Part shown: one piece after another, positions 24,601-37,107 of the stretch
How positions within the stretch are numbered: position 1 is the first letter of the stretch
Layout of the letters: each line of letters starts with the position of its first letter
Assembly (NCBI GenBank): GCA_003833135.1
Contig: QZLH01000423.1
Coordinates: 1 to 64,000 of the forward strand
Reading direction: 5' to 3'
DNA length: 64,000 nt
Source of the DNA: Oehlia diaphana
Lineage: Eukaryota > Glomeromycota > Glomeromycetes > Glomerales > Glomeraceae
Notes under the pieces: generated by a model
What the model saw: only the letters and a program-made list of their open reading frames with translations
Told to the model about the DNA's origin: nothing
Database searches by the model: none
Position numbers and translations under genes: made by a program

Positions 24601-26702
24601 ACTTCGCGAACTCAAAAGTATGTAAATTGTTTTTTTTTTGGTCACCTTTTCATAGATTATAATTTTTTTTCTTTTAGATTTTCTCGATACACAGGAAAAT
24701 GCGGGTCATTTTGGTGGATTAGTACAATGTGTTGAAGAAGAAACTGGAGAAATATTATGGCTATGTGAAGAACATAGAGATGGATATAGTGTTAAACGAA
24801 CTGACGCAGTTGTTTCGGATTCTCCTCCAACATCACAACTACCAAAACTTCCATTACCTACTTCTCCTATTTTTCCTGTTTCTCCGGTTTCTCCAGCTTC
24901 TTCTACTGATGTCTTAATCGTGGAAGCAGAAGGTGATGGTAAAAAAGTATACTTAGATCCATCACAACAATTAGAATATTTATGTCAATTACTTTTCGAA
25001 GTAATAGACAACGCAGATGCATCTAGAAGACGACATTTTAGAACCAATGATATTAGGGAAATTGCACAGAAAATGCGTGGACATGTAAATAGTTTTAGAC
25101 TTTTAAATCCAATTTGGTATGATGAAATTCAAAAAGTTAAATTTATAAGTATCTTAGAAAATCAACAATACATGTATATTCATTTTCTAAGATTGATTGT
25201 ACGTTCTTGTACTGGTAAGTTGTTTATTATTTTTTCCTTAAAAATAATTAAAATAATTACATTGATTTGCCAATTCGATTATAATTATTATTAGTAAAAG
25301 ATGGTTATTCAGTCGTTTCGTTTACAAAGCAAGTGTCATTTTTGTATAGTAACTTAATTGATACTAATAGGTTAGTGTATAAATATATTTTATTAAAAGA
25401 TAATCTAAAAAAAATTTTATTTACTTTTTTTTTTGATTTATTTTATATATAGCATAATTAAAGCTGGAAAATCATTCAATGAATATTTGTCAAAATTGAT
25501 AGAAACTTTGAAATTATCGCGATTTGACATTCACAAGAATTCCTCAATACAAAATGAATTAGATAGTTTTGCTAATGATCCTCAACTTAAAATAAATGTT
25601 GATGATAATTTAAATATAATTAGTGATAAAGTTTTATCTTTATGGTATCATATAGCAAATCAAACATTTATAGAAACTCCGACAGAAACTGAAAACCAAG
25701 GAGAACTTTTTAACGCAACAACACGAGTTTTAGATGATAAGATTGTTGCAGAGAAATCGTTAAAAAACCTAAATAACGAAACTTTTTCGTGTATCGAGAA
25801 AGAAATTTATCTTTACCATGAACATCATTTGAATAATAATGATTTTATAATTAAATTTCATGGTTATTCAGTTTCTAATTGTAAACCAGTGTTGTTTTAT
25901 GATTATGCGGAACATGGTGATCTCTACACATATTTTCAAGTAAATCATGATTCATCGAGAAATCTCCTGAAAGATTGGAGAAATAAAATCAAATTAGCAT
26001 GGGAAATAACTCAGGGTGTAAAATTTTTGCATAATGTAAGAATTTAAAACGGATACATCAAATTCTTTTCTTTACGTACAATTTAATAATAATAATTTTT
26101 TTTTTTTTTTACAGCAAAAAATTTTACATTTGGACCTTCGAAGTTCAAATATTTTACTGAAAGAAGAAATGGGGGAGTTGATATCAAGAATATCTAATTT
26201 CCTGTGGAGTAGAGACACATGTGATAGCAAAACTTTCGTGTATCCAAAAATAGCATCTAAAGAAAAAATTTGGAAAAGATGGCATGATCCGGATAGATTG
26301 CTTGATGAAGAAAATATTACACCATCATCCGATATATATAGTTTAGGATTATTATTTTGGGAAATCGCTTGTTGTGAGAAAGAAAATTTACCATTTAAAG
26401 AAATCAAAATTAAAAATCTTTATAATTATTTACAAAAAAATAATCGAGAAAAAATGCCAGAGTTACCCATAGAATATCAACATTGGGAAACTATAGTAAA
26501 AAAAATGGGTCACTTCAAACTAGAAGAACGTTGTAATATTGGATTTGTAGATATGATCATGGGAAAATTATATAAAAGAAGATCAGAATCAATGTCTGTC
26601 TCAATTCCTATTAAAGTATTTGAATCATATTATGATAGTAATGCTTATAATTTCACAATTCCTGACGAGAGTAGGTATATATTGAATTTGATTATTATAT
26701 AA
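21616..26702 (+). CDS. Tandem dual kinase-like protein, copy C (assembly gap inside)
   Basis: Exons read: 21616..21658, 21726..21895, 21961..22098, 22167..22209, 22284..22523, [gap], ..23398, 23492..23525, (23595..23657), 23693..23724, 23811..23927, 24005..24081, 24154..24294, 24373..24617, 24678..25214, 25295..25370, 25453..26035, 26115..26702. The start of exon 6 lies in an N run. Exon 8 has lost its usual donor to a deletion; a weak in-frame donor at 23658 exists, and skipping exon 8 would also keep frame. The motif pattern is the same as copy A: HTELSPKN, DFD, PRVFVIFPD, WLCEEH, HLDLRSSN and SNF. Exon 1 and the promoter are D-like, exons 2-17 are A-like. The linker lacks 22 residues present in A. 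The C-terminal tail after RRSES is unique and could be altered by a further intron near 26667. Probably functional, but the gap prevents proof. Confidence 0.7.
22552..23321. other. Assembly gap (770 N)
   Basis: Run of N inside copy C, covering the end of intron 5 and the 5' half of exon 6. By alignment with the near-identical copy A, only about 125 bases should separate the flanks (compare roughly 9603-9727). The gap is therefore oversized, or it hides an insertion. Confidence 0.95.
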
Positions 26703-27506
26703 TGATAATTTATTCATTATTTTCTTTTTTTTTTAGTTAAGGATTTCAAGTAATGAATATAATAATTGGCGGATTTGATTATTAAACCTATTTTGTAATA
26801 CATACTCACTTGACTAAATAATAAGTTGAGAACCACCCTAGCGTCACCTCCAAAAAAATGGGTAGCCGAATTTGCAACTCCCCAACAGCAGGAAAATACT
26901 TCGATCATGTGACAATTTGCTGATCATTTCTCAACTGAAATATTTTTTTTTAAATAAAACTTGAAGATAATAGATTTATACATATTTTAAATTATATATC
27001 ATCCATAATTTTATATGTTTTACAAGTTTACTTAATGGCTTTTTATATATATTTTTTCAAAATAATGAATTTTGCAAAAACAGCATTTAAAACCCTTTTT
27101 GATATTTTAAGTAAACTTATTCAAAAGGCAATAATATATATATATTGCAAATTTTAGGGCTGTATAAAGTATGGGTGAAGTTTTATTTAAAATATAAAAA
27201 AAATATTTTTTTTATAAAAAAGCTAAAAATAACTCCATATTATTGTATATAAGTTTTTAACATTCATGTTATCATTTTTTAATCATCATGCTTATATTAC
27301 TGATTATGAAAAATTTATTGGAGGTAAATTTTTGTTTAACTGGAATGAAATAAGATCACTATTAGAAGTTTAAAATGTAGCTTATAATAGACTACAATAA
27401 ATTTTTTTCTCACAGTCTTTCTCCATTATTTCATAATAACTTTTATTTATTTTATAATGGATATTCAAAAACTTTCTTCATCTTTGATTTCTATTTTATT
27501 TTATAA
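26703..27506. other. Intergenic 3' flank of copy C
   Basis: AT-rich, with no supported gene. A short GC-containing patch (26835-26930) reads 'cctagcgtcacctcc…gatcatgtgac' and matches nothing else in the window that I could see. The region leads into the long inverted-repeat element. Confidence 0.45.
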
Positions 27507-28968
27507 TAATACTTATAATATACTTTTTATTCAAATGACAAAATACTAATTAAATTTATTTTGACAGACGTAATGTATTTTGACAGATGTAATTAATTTA
27601 TAATAATTTTATAATAAATAATGAATTGATCTGTTTGCTAAAATATGATATAATTAATTAGTGAAAAAGTATACTTATAATGAACTTTTAAACAATTTTT
27701 ATAATAAAAATATGAATACAAAAGATAATATATTTGATATTAATAATGACTTTATAAGCAAAAAAAATGATGGTAATTTATCACTTCAAAAGGGATAAAT
27801 CTTTGAAATCTTTGAAGAAATAAAGAAATATTAAAATAATATTATAAGCAGAAAGATTTTAAATAATATAAGAGAAAAGTTGAATATAATAACGATAATA
27901 TTATATATAAATGTACTTATGAATATACTAAAGCAGCTCAATACTAACCAAGAAAAGATAAAGATCCTGAAAAATATTGTCAATGAATTCTAAATCAATT
28001 AATAACAGTAACTAGTATTTTAAACAAATCTAATCAGATCAGATTTGAGATGAATCTGATCTGATTCAAATTTAAAACAAAAAATATTGGATTTGATCTG
28101 ATCTGAATTCAAATCAAAATAATTGGTTCTAATCTAATCCAAATCCAAAATGAATTTGATTGATTTGATTTAAATTTTTTTTTTTTTTCTAATATTGAAT
28201 CATATACTATTTTATTGGAATATATATAAAAACTACTATGCCATATTTGCCTTAATTTTAATTAGTGTTAACACATTTATTTTGCAATCGATTACAGATT
28301 TTATTATGAATAAACTTAAACATAGAAAAATTTTTTTCAGTGGTAGTAAATGATGTTGAAATTGAAAGAATTTTAATAGCTAGTTATTAAAGGCTACTAT
28401 TTGGCCAAGATTGCCACTATACAGACAAATTAAGATTAGTGGATAATAACCAAATTGTTTTATTATCATATGGTAAATTTTTTGGCAAAATTTTACTAAT
28501 TTTGTAAACATAGTTACAGATTCCTTTTAACTGAACTTTTTATTTATGAATTCTGTGAATTTTGTATATCTTGTTACTTCTATATTAGTATTTTTACTTT
28601 TTTTTAAAAAAACATGAATCTAATATACAAGCAGCTATTATAACAGAATGGTATGTATAATCTCACCATTTTTGAATAAGTTGCTAAATATTATTAGAAG
28701 ATTTCACTAATTTGATGCATTAATTTTTTGAAATGAAAATAAACAGTTAAAAGAGTAGATATATCTAATTTAAACAATTTTATTATTTTAATGCTACAAC
28801 TATACTTCTTCGCTAATTAATTATATTATATTTCAGTGAACAGACTAATTCACTATTTATTATAAAATTATTATGAATTAATTATATCTGTCAAAATACA
28901 TTACGTCTGTTAAAATAAATTTAATTAGTATTTTGTCATTTTGATAAAAAGTATAGCTATAACTATTA
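27507..28968. mobile_element. Long-TIR DNA transposon, decayed (MULE-like)
   Basis: The two ends form imperfect inverted repeats of about 168 bases: left 27507-27674, right 28801-28968. Landmark matches are 'gacaaaatactaattaaatt' on the left against its reverse complement near 28917-28938, 'acagacgtaatgtattttga' against 28895-28915, and 'ataattaattag' at the inner edges. Such long TIRs are typical of Mutator-like elements. The interior (about 27715-27990) has a decayed frame starting MNTKDNIFDI with stops and a 'CTYEYTKAAQY.PRK' stretch, reminiscent of FAR1/MULE zinc-binding N-termini. No catalytic domain is left, and no clear target-site duplication was found. A degenerate GATCTGAT-rich repeat lies at 28025-28160. 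Confidence 0.65.
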
Positions 28969-29696
28969 GCTTTAAAAATTTTACAATTGTGTCTAACATA
29001 TGGGTGGATTTGATTCATCCGCAATATCACGTGTTATTACTAAGCCACCTTAATTAAAAATCTTTCAAAATAATCTTCCACTATGACAAAATAAAGATAA
29101 AAAGTGTTGAAGAAGCAAGTTTTAGCTTCCTTCAATATATATTTCTAAAAATATTTTTGTAAATAGGAAACTACAAAAGAAAAAAAAAGAAGTTAGAACA
29201 AAATTTTTTTTTAAAAAAAAATGCCAGAAAAGAAAAAAATAGAAACAGAAAAAATAGCTGAAAAATAAAAAAAACTATTTATTATAACTATTCATACAAC
29301 TTAAAAATGACCTACCATAAGTTAGATGGGTTGTTAACTATGTTAGATGGGTTGAACTGGGTTTTTATACTAAGTTTTTTTTGTTTTAACATGAAATAAA
29401 ATCAAAAAAAAATTTTAATTAATCTGCAAATTCACTTGATATTAAATCCTGTGTATGCTGATCAATTTGATATTACATGAAAAATATTTTATTAAGTAAA
29501 AATCGTCTATAATTGTGATGAACTAAACCCGCCGATATGACATATCCCAAAAATTTTCTGATAATACAAAATTTCTTATTGTATTATTTACTTTTTTACA
29601 GATATCAGTATCCATTAATATTTATTCAAGAGTAATTTTTGATTTTTGAAATGACTAAAAACAGCTAAAATGTAAATCCTATTATACAAGTACTAG

Positions 29697-29890
29697 TACA
29701 GTTAGCTCTTAATATAACGAACCCACTTTACAATAAATTTTTCTGAATACATGATATCTAACCAATCAAATATGATCATAACTCTTGTTATAATGAATCA
29801 ACTAATTAAATTCTTTAATATTCTTTGCTATAATCTTATAATGAACTGAGGTGAAAACTAAAGGGTTCATTATATCAAGAACTGATTGTA
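29697..29890. mobile_element. Small pogo/Tc1-like MITE with 28-bp TIRs
   Basis: The ends 'tacagttagctcttaatata' onward (29697-29724) and the reverse complement of 29863-29890 ('tacaatcagttcttgatata' onward) match at most positions, and both end in 'gaaccc' inward. The element is 194 bp, begins and ends with TA, and carries the 'TATAACGAAC' signature common in pogo/Tigger-type TIRs. It has no coding capacity and sits in the decayed hAT transposase. Confidence 0.7.
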
Positions 29891-31160
29891 AAACTAATGC
29901 AATCTCTTTATTATAATTTTTACCTTGAATACATTTTAATTTTACTGCTGCTTATACATGAGACTTAAAGTAATTTACAATCATTTTAGAATTATTAACT
30001 ATAGTTTTAATTTTATTAATCTTTAAAATATTTTTAATTAAAAGATTAATAACATAAGAGTTATATCTAAAATAAATAATATTAAGATATTTTTCTTCAA
30101 TTCGTCTTTATGCTAATTTCATTATACTAACTATATCAGTAATAATAGCTGAAAATTTATGAATGCCAATAGCTTCTATTTGTTAAATAATTTTATTTGA
30201 AATCTATTCTATTCTTCATCTGAAAATGTAACATTAAAAAAACTGGTTTAAGAGTACAAATAATAAAATTTTGTACTAATTTTTAATTAATATTAGACCA
30301 ACTATCAGAAACTATGCAAAGAGTCTTTGCTTTAGAAATTTATTCATCTATTTGTAATTATATCCACTGATCTGCAAAAATTAACAAAATTCATCTAAAT
30401 TAAGGAATTTGACAATAATTTAATAAAAATTAGGTAAATTAAGTTTTACAAAAATGATCATACTTGTGTTATATGATCATATGACAAATATTAAAAAATT
30501 ACTTTAACAAAAAAGTAACGTTAAAAATTTTTTTCTTTTGTAAACTCTCTATTAAACTCCTTATCAATTCCTCCATCAACTTTTCAACCAATTTCTACAT
30601 TAAGTAAGTTGAGAATTTTTGCAAGTTTATTAATAATTATTTTACATTAGATACAATTTAGAGCCGTTTAATTATTCAAAAAAAATCTTTCAATAAATAA
30701 ATAACTTTAAATATAAATAATGATGTTTTAGCGAATTTAAATTACAGTATATATTGATTACTTATTTAATTAAGATCTATTTGATATTTATTATTAATTA
30801 TTTTTCAATTAATTTTTTTTCGTTAAATCAATAAATATTCTTGATTTTTGCAAAATTTTTCTTTTTTTTTTAATAAACTAATTTTATATTATTTTTTTCC
30901 TTTTTTTCTAGAAATTCCTTTTACTGGTTTTGGACTAAAGAGGTAAATATTTTGGGAGAGGTCTTAAAAGTTTTTATTATATATTTTTAACATTTTTCTT
31001 ATGTAAGAATGGATTTTTGATCAATTTTAATTAGTACTGCATCACATAACTGATGATCGGCAAATTTCACAAATTAGCAGATATATTTTACTTCATCGTA
31101 AATATCATTTAATAAATCTCAGCAAGTTTTCTCTTATTTAGCAACTTGAAGGATAGTTGT

Positions 31161-31287
31161 ACAGGTCGAAATATGAAAAATCAGGCATCAATCAGTCACC
31201 AATCAGACACCAATCAGGTAGCTTTGGTGACTAATTGGTGACTGATTGGTGACTGATTGATGCCTGATTTTTTACTTTTTGACCTGT
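31161..31287. repeat. Near-perfect hairpin made of a 12-14 bp repeat
   Basis: Fold-back of about 127 bp. The left arm runs 'acaggtc', 'aaaaatcaggcatcaatcag', 'tcaccaatcag'; the right arm is its reverse complement, ending in 'gatgcctgatttttt' and 'gacctgt'. Both arms consist of repeated 'caatcagtcac' units. It interrupts the decayed hAT transposase between two recognisable motifs, so it is probably an inserted fold-back element. Confidence 0.75.
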
Positions 31288-31890
31288 GTTGAAAATATTT
31301 AAAAAATTGAATAACAAGTAAATTATCAATAAAAGCAAATAGTACTCCAGCTGAAAATAATGCTTATACTAATTGAAATTCAAGATTCTTTTATTCTTCT
31401 TTACTTATATGATCAACAAAATTTTTAATTTTAGATATTTTAGATATTTTAATTTATTTTATAGATATATTTGTATAAGTAGTATTTGGAATAATAGTTA
31501 AAGTATAAATAATACTAGTTATAAAAATTTGTGAATTAATATTTTGTTTAAACTTTGCATTATTTGGTACTCTTTGATATTCTTTATCAAGATGATTTTG
31601 CATTTATACAGGGACAGCTCTATTCAAAACTTTAAAATAATTACTGTAAAATATAAATTATTGTTATTATTTTCTGTTAAGTTTTGCACAATAATAGTTC
31701 AATGTTCTAAACAGGACCTTTTTTTAATTATTATTAATTAAAAAAATAAAAAAAATTATTGAAAAAAAAATTGATAAAAATCAGAAAATCAGTCATATAA
31801 CTAGAATTACTTTTTTTATTGGCTAATTTATAATTAACCAAATTAACTGTTTAAATAACCAAATTTGCTCAATTATAATTAACTAAATTA

Positions 31891-32342
31891 ATACAAACCT
31901 CTATACTAAATTATTGAATTTCATGAAATTTACTTAGTAATATATAGTAAAATTGATAATTTTTAGGCTGCATAAAAATTTATGAGTTTACAATAAAATT
32001 TGGCCAAAATTTTTTTATTTGAAAGCCAATTGATTATAATTTTTAAAAATGTAATCAAAAATATTCTATTTTTAAAATGCAAAAAAAATATTTATTTGTA
32101 AAGTAATGGATAAGATAATTTTATATGTAAAAATAAAAAAAATGTATAGAAAAATTGTTGCTTATACTTTATAATGAGAAAATTTTTTATATTTAACAAT
32201 TTTTCTTTTCTGTTTTAATATTTAATAAATATAATTGATTGGCCTTTTAAAAAAAAATTCTGGTTGAATTAAATTATCAATTTTACTATATATTACTAAG
32301 TAAAATTTATGAAATCTGGTAATTTAGTGTAAGGGTATGTAG
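31891..32342. mobile_element. Fold-back/MITE-like element with long inverted repeats
   Basis: The left arm contains 'acttagtaatatatagtaaa' (about 31931-31950), which recurs as its reverse complement at about 32282-32301. The outer parts 'cctctatactaaatta' and the complement of 'gtgtaagggtatgtag' also pair. With one insertion in the left arm, pairing continues inward to 'gccaattgattataat' against the complement near 32225-32245. The interior is AT-rich and non-coding. Confidence 0.6.
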
Positions 32343-33676
32343 CAGTTAATTAACCATAGTTAATTAATCCTTATTCTTAATTATACTCTTCTTATTTTTA
32401 TTTTTACTATGTATTCTAAAGACAATTTTTTTAATATGAAAAATCCTATTTGTCATTCTTATTTGTTACAACCTATAATCCCAACCAAATTTTATAATTC
32501 AGGTCAAAATATCTTTTTAAAAATTTGAGTAACATTATACAATCTAAAAGAGGCAATTTTATTTTCATAAAAATGAGAAAATAAGTTACATAATATTTCA
32601 AAAAGGCAATTTTTATATCAATTATTTAATTCTGGTTAAAATTAAAAAGTCATATGATACCAGCAAGTCATTAGCGATAAATAGCAAACTTCCATTTATA
32701 ATAAATCTATTAGGACCCAGAAATATATATATAAGGATTAGGTGACAAAAATTATAAGCTGTATGCAGAGACTTTTTATATGAATAATATGTATAATTGA
32801 TATCTGATATGCAAAAATACGCAAATAAAATTTCAGACATTTAGATATAAATATGATTTTTATATTATTTATAAAATCAAATATTAATGTGAAAAAATAG
32901 AATTTATTTTATTTACCATTTTTTTAATAATATTTTTTTAAAATTTCACTTTTTAATCCTTAGAAATTTCTTTCAATTAATACTAAATAATGCAGTTAAT
33001 ATACAATAAATATATTATACTGTAGATATAAGATTAGCCCAAAAATACGCAAACTAATTTTTTACATAAAAATTTTGATAAAAAATATGCAATCTTAATG
33101 CTTAACTATAGATGAAAAATTCTTGAATTATATGCAAATCAAAAGTTTATTCTGTCTAATTTCACTATGATGGTAACACATCTATATACCCTACTCTGTA
33201 TATATATTTCTAAACCCTATTTATTGCAAAATTTTTATTAACTTTATTATTGACTGCTTTTTAGTAAATTTTAACAAATTTTTTAAAATAAAATATATAT
33301 ATAATGTTCTGCATAAAATTGATTTATAATATAGTGTAATTCTGATTGCTTTTAAAAAGTAAAATGTATTTTATGAATAACTTTTGATCTAGTGGTCTGA
33401 TTTCAACAATCTTTTTTATTTTGATCAAGATAGCAAGAGTTTATTTGCATAACCAAAAAGTTTAATAAATAGTTTTGTTATCAAGTAGTAAGTGATCTAT
33501 ATAGATTCATTTACTTTTAATGATTTTTTGGTAATAATCAGTCAAAATTCTTTAACATTTGTCAATTTGAAATTTAAATAAAATAAAATATTTTAACCGA
33601 TATTTACTATATTTTATAAATTACAAAATAATTAATTTATATTTTACAATTTAATAAAGAAAGAATTTATTATAAC
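32343..33676. other. AT-rich intergenic region downstream of the kinase-Sel1 gene
   Basis: No gene, RNA or clear mobile-element signature was seen. It is the 3' flank of the minus-strand kinase-Sel1 gene and probably further transposon debris. Confidence 0.45.
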
Positions 33677-35923
33677 TTATTTATTTTTTTGAAGTATTTT
33701 TAATCTATTCTGTGCTTTTTGATATCCTTGTTTAGCAGATTTTTCATACCAATAAATTGCTTTATTTATATTTTTTGCAATTATATCTTCATTTTCATAC
33801 ATAGTACCAAGATTATATTGTGCCACTTCATTTCCTAAATTTGCTGATTTTTGATATAATTCAAATGCTTTTTGCTTATCAATTTTGTTTCCAATACCAT
33901 TGCTATAACAATATCCTAACATTGTTATTCCACGTAAATAACCCTCTTCAGCTGATTGCTTAAACAACTCAAAAGCTTTATTACAATCTATTTCAACACC
34001 CTTTCCAATTAAATAACAAGTACCAACATCACACATAGCTATTATATTTCCATTATTTGCGGCCTTTTCAAACCAATAAAAAGCCTTTTTTAAATCTTTT
34101 TTAATACTTATACCCTTTTCATAAAAATAACAAATATTCAATTGTCCATGTGTAAAATTTTTATTTGCCACTTTTTCATAATATTCAAAAGCCAATTCTT
34201 CATTTTTTATGGTTCCATTTCCAAATAGATAACAATCACCAATATAAGATTGTGCTAATGTATGATTTTTTTCTGATGCAATACTAAATAAATTGAATGC
34301 ATTTTCATAATTTTTACTTGTCTCAATTCCATTATAATTAAAATATCCAAATAAAAAAATTGAATTTGAATTATTTTGATTATTTGATAACCAATTATAA
34401 ACTTCTTGAGAACTAGTATTATAATTACTGAGATATTCGATAACTTGCTCTTTTACTATATTCCATTCAATTCCTTTATTATATAATTTATAAATTAAAT
34501 CATTTATTTCATCAACTATTCTGTCAAAAACTTTTTCAGTTGAAAGTTTCTCTTGCTTATCTGATACATAAATTTCTGTATTCATTTCATTAAAATTTTG
34601 AATAAGTTTAGATAATTCTCCTTGTTCTTGCTTATCTGATACTGCTGTATTATCTTGTAATTTTGAATTATTGGCACTTAAATGGTCCCCATTAAGTTCT
34701 TGCAGTTCTTGCTCATCTGTATTTGCTTTTAATAAATCAACTACTTCATATATGGTAGGACGATTATCTGGCTCGCCATCCCAACATTCTAAAACACAAA
34801 TATAATTTAAGTTTAATTCAAATAATATTCTAGTCATATTTAAAATTTTACTTACTAGTATAAATTTCTACATAATTTTTGGGTGTGTCTGGAACAACCG
34901 TTTCTCTAAAACCTTGTGAAATATCACTCATTAAACAAACATCATAATTTTCAGTATAAAAAGGAGGTCGTCCACTTGATAATTCCCATAGTAATACGCC
35001 TACACTGTAAACATCACTTTTTTCATTTGATGAATACATTTGGTTATTATTATTTCTTCGTTTGTTAAAGAGTTTTGGATCAATATAGGGAATTACTCCA
35101 AATACTTTGGATTGTGAATTGGATGATAATCCAATTCTTTTTGATAATCCAAAATCTGCCAGTTTGATCGTGTTTTTATGGACTAATATATTGCCAGGGT
35201 GCTATTAAAGAGCATATACTAAATGAGTAAATGATAATAATAAATTACTAACAATGATTAAAATAATAATAAATTACCAAGTCACGATGGATAATTCCCT
35301 CATTATGTAAGCATGATACAGCGTCAGCTAACTGGTACGCCAAAAGGTACTTATTATCCCAGGTAAGTTTATTAAAGTTCTTCTTCAAATAATCTCGAAG
35401 AGTACCACCGTCAGCGTATTCCATTACCAACATATAATCATATCCAAGATGATTTTCTAAGAAAAAATAATATTATAAAATGCAATTTTGTGAATTAAAT
35501 TTTATTTGTTAAAGTATCTTGTAATACCAGATTCAAATTTTGTTACTCCATGGCAACGAATAATGTTATCATGAAAATCAACTTCACGTTGAATGTTTAA
35601 CTAAAAAATTCAAGTTTTTTGGAATTAATATATTAAAATTATAGGATAAAAACAAAGTTTATTATATACTAAATTACCTCACGAACAATTTCTTTCATAG
35701 TGACATTGTCATGGTTAACAAAAGATTTCAACGCAAAATTCTTTTCTAAATTTTTCCATTTTGTACGATACACTCTTCCAAAATTTCCGGAACCAATTTC
35801 TTGAAAGTTACTAAATTCTTTGTATTCATAATATTTTAAATGTTTTTTAAGAATAGCTTCTTCAATGTAATTAATCCATTCATTTGTATTTTCGGTATTA
35901 TATATTGGCTTATTATCAGACAT
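33677..35923 (-). CDS. Protein kinase (TKL-like) with C-terminal Sel1 repeats
   Basis: Predicted 651-aa protein, five exons: complement(33677..34788, 34856..35201, 35278..35456, 35528..35600, 35678..35923). It has an intact kinase domain at about 45-330: glycine loop [15 protein letters not shown] lysine, [10 protein letters not shown] hinge, HRDLHPGNIL catalytic loop (a phase-0 intron falls inside HRDL|HPGN), ADFGLSKRI, a [11 protein letters not shown] segment and [12 protein letters not shown] polar linker rich in Gln/Glu repeats 'SDKQEQ/SDKQEK' three times. About six Sel1-type repeats follow ([28 protein letters not shown] pattern) at about 410-645. All catalytic residues are present, so it is probably an active Ser/Thr kinase with a scaffold domain, a very common combination in Rhizophagus-type genomes. 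It is unlike the tandem dual kinase-like genes around it and has a different exon structure. Confidence 0.9.
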
Positions 35924-37107
35924 ATTATACAATAATAACTGAAAGAAAAGTTTTAAAAACGATAAAATTGAACGGTCGAAAAATAACCCGTTTTAAGCAT
36001 ATTATTGTCGCACAATGGCACACCGTCTACAGGTTCCTTAACGCACGCACCGTTTGTAAGTACATCATACCAGAGTTTAGGAGTTATGCACTTGCGCGTG
36101 ATGGCGTTACACTTAACTCCGACGCTTAAGGAATAAAACTTACTAGTAGAAGCATGAAACCCAAAAAAAAATTTTTTTTAAAGTTTTTAAAAATGATTCA
36201 AAATTCGTCTGGGATTCAGCATCCAAGTTGAAAATAATATCGTGCACACGATGCGTAAGTTAGGTGCTCTAAGCTTACACAAAATCACATGCCAGCAGTA
36301 CTCGGTAAAACGTAGAAAATTATATCATTAGAAGATTGATCCGAATAAAGCGATATGGTTTTTATTTTATTTTAACTTCTGCAGAGTTTTACTGAGTTAC
36401 TTTTAGCAAGAGACAAAAAATAATGCTTCGATATTGATCCAGATTGAATATTTCTATGATCAGATTTTTAATAGTATTTGATGTCGCGCATATAATGGTA
36501 GAGTTGAAATTTTAAAATATCCTGATTTCATTAAATAAGTCCAGACTAAATCATTATTTAATCCGGATGACTGGATTGAAACACTAGATAAAAATGCTGT
36601 ATCCCGTAACTTATGAAAACAGCTGTAAATAAGGTAAATTGATTTATACCCAGGATATCTTAGTAACAATGATTTACTAATTGTCTTTTATGTAATAAAG
36701 TTATAGACTTTTTAAGAAATTATTCTGCTACGCAGCTTCAATTTAATTTGCCTACGCATATATATATACAAGTGCTCGTAATAAGTCACCGGTCACCTAC
36801 AAAATTAATAAAACAAATGTACCTCTATGTAAACTTTTTATTATTAATTAATTAATCTGTTCTTTCACAGCATAAGTAATCCCCAAGTTTCTGTGAAAAA
36901 TTCATGAAATTTTAAAAAGAATGATCAAATATAGTGTTTGGAACTTGTAAAGAAAATTACTTTATATGTAAAAATATTTTTTATATGGACAATTAAATTT
37001 ATGTACAAGCGTGAAATTTTATCCGTACGAAATAAACTTTTTGATTGTGGATGTACATTTGCAAAGTTACATACGAAATTTTCTAAAAATAAATTTTCCT
37101 GAAAAAA
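35924..37107. other. Intergenic region upstream of the kinase-Sel1 gene
   Basis: No supported gene. The part nearest the start codon (about 35975-36130 and 36230-36310) is visibly richer in G and C than its surroundings, with segments such as 'cgcacgcaccg' and 'gcacttgcgcgtgatggcg'. It is a likely promoter or a transposon fragment. The remainder to 37107 is AT-rich. Confidence 0.45.

Larger units (their letters stand above)
29600..31560 (-). mobile_element. Decayed hAT-family transposase with nested insertions
   Basis: On the minus strand, frames interrupted by stops and frameshifts give, in N-to-C order: 'LEFQL.QALFSAGVLFAL' (about 31390-31330), 'DLLNDIYDEVK' (about 31120-31085), 'KTLCIVSDSWSNIN' (about 30335-30295), 'IEAIGIHKFSAIITD' (about 30180-30135) and 'SYVINLLIKNILKINKIK' (about 30065-30010). 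These match, from memory, the order of motifs in fungal hAT transposases (SDxWSN, GxHKxxAxxTDNA, HxLNLLxKD). No intact frame remains. The fossil is split by a hairpin element at 31161-31287 and bounded at its C-terminal end by a small TIR element at 29697-29890. Outer borders are approximate. Confidence 0.6.

Noticed and set aside
26717..26908. Minus-strand open frame downstream of copy C containing several Cys/Gly residues
   Set aside because: Short, with no similarity to anything in the window and no supporting exon structure.
27720..27800. Possible intact gene starting MNTKDNIFD inside the long-TIR element
   Set aside because: The frame stops after about 26 codons and the following sequence has multiple stops; it is treated as a decayed transposase start.
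31544..31741. Plus-strand open frame at the right edge of the hAT fossil
   Set aside because: No recognisable domain; the minus strand carries the transposase-like motifs.
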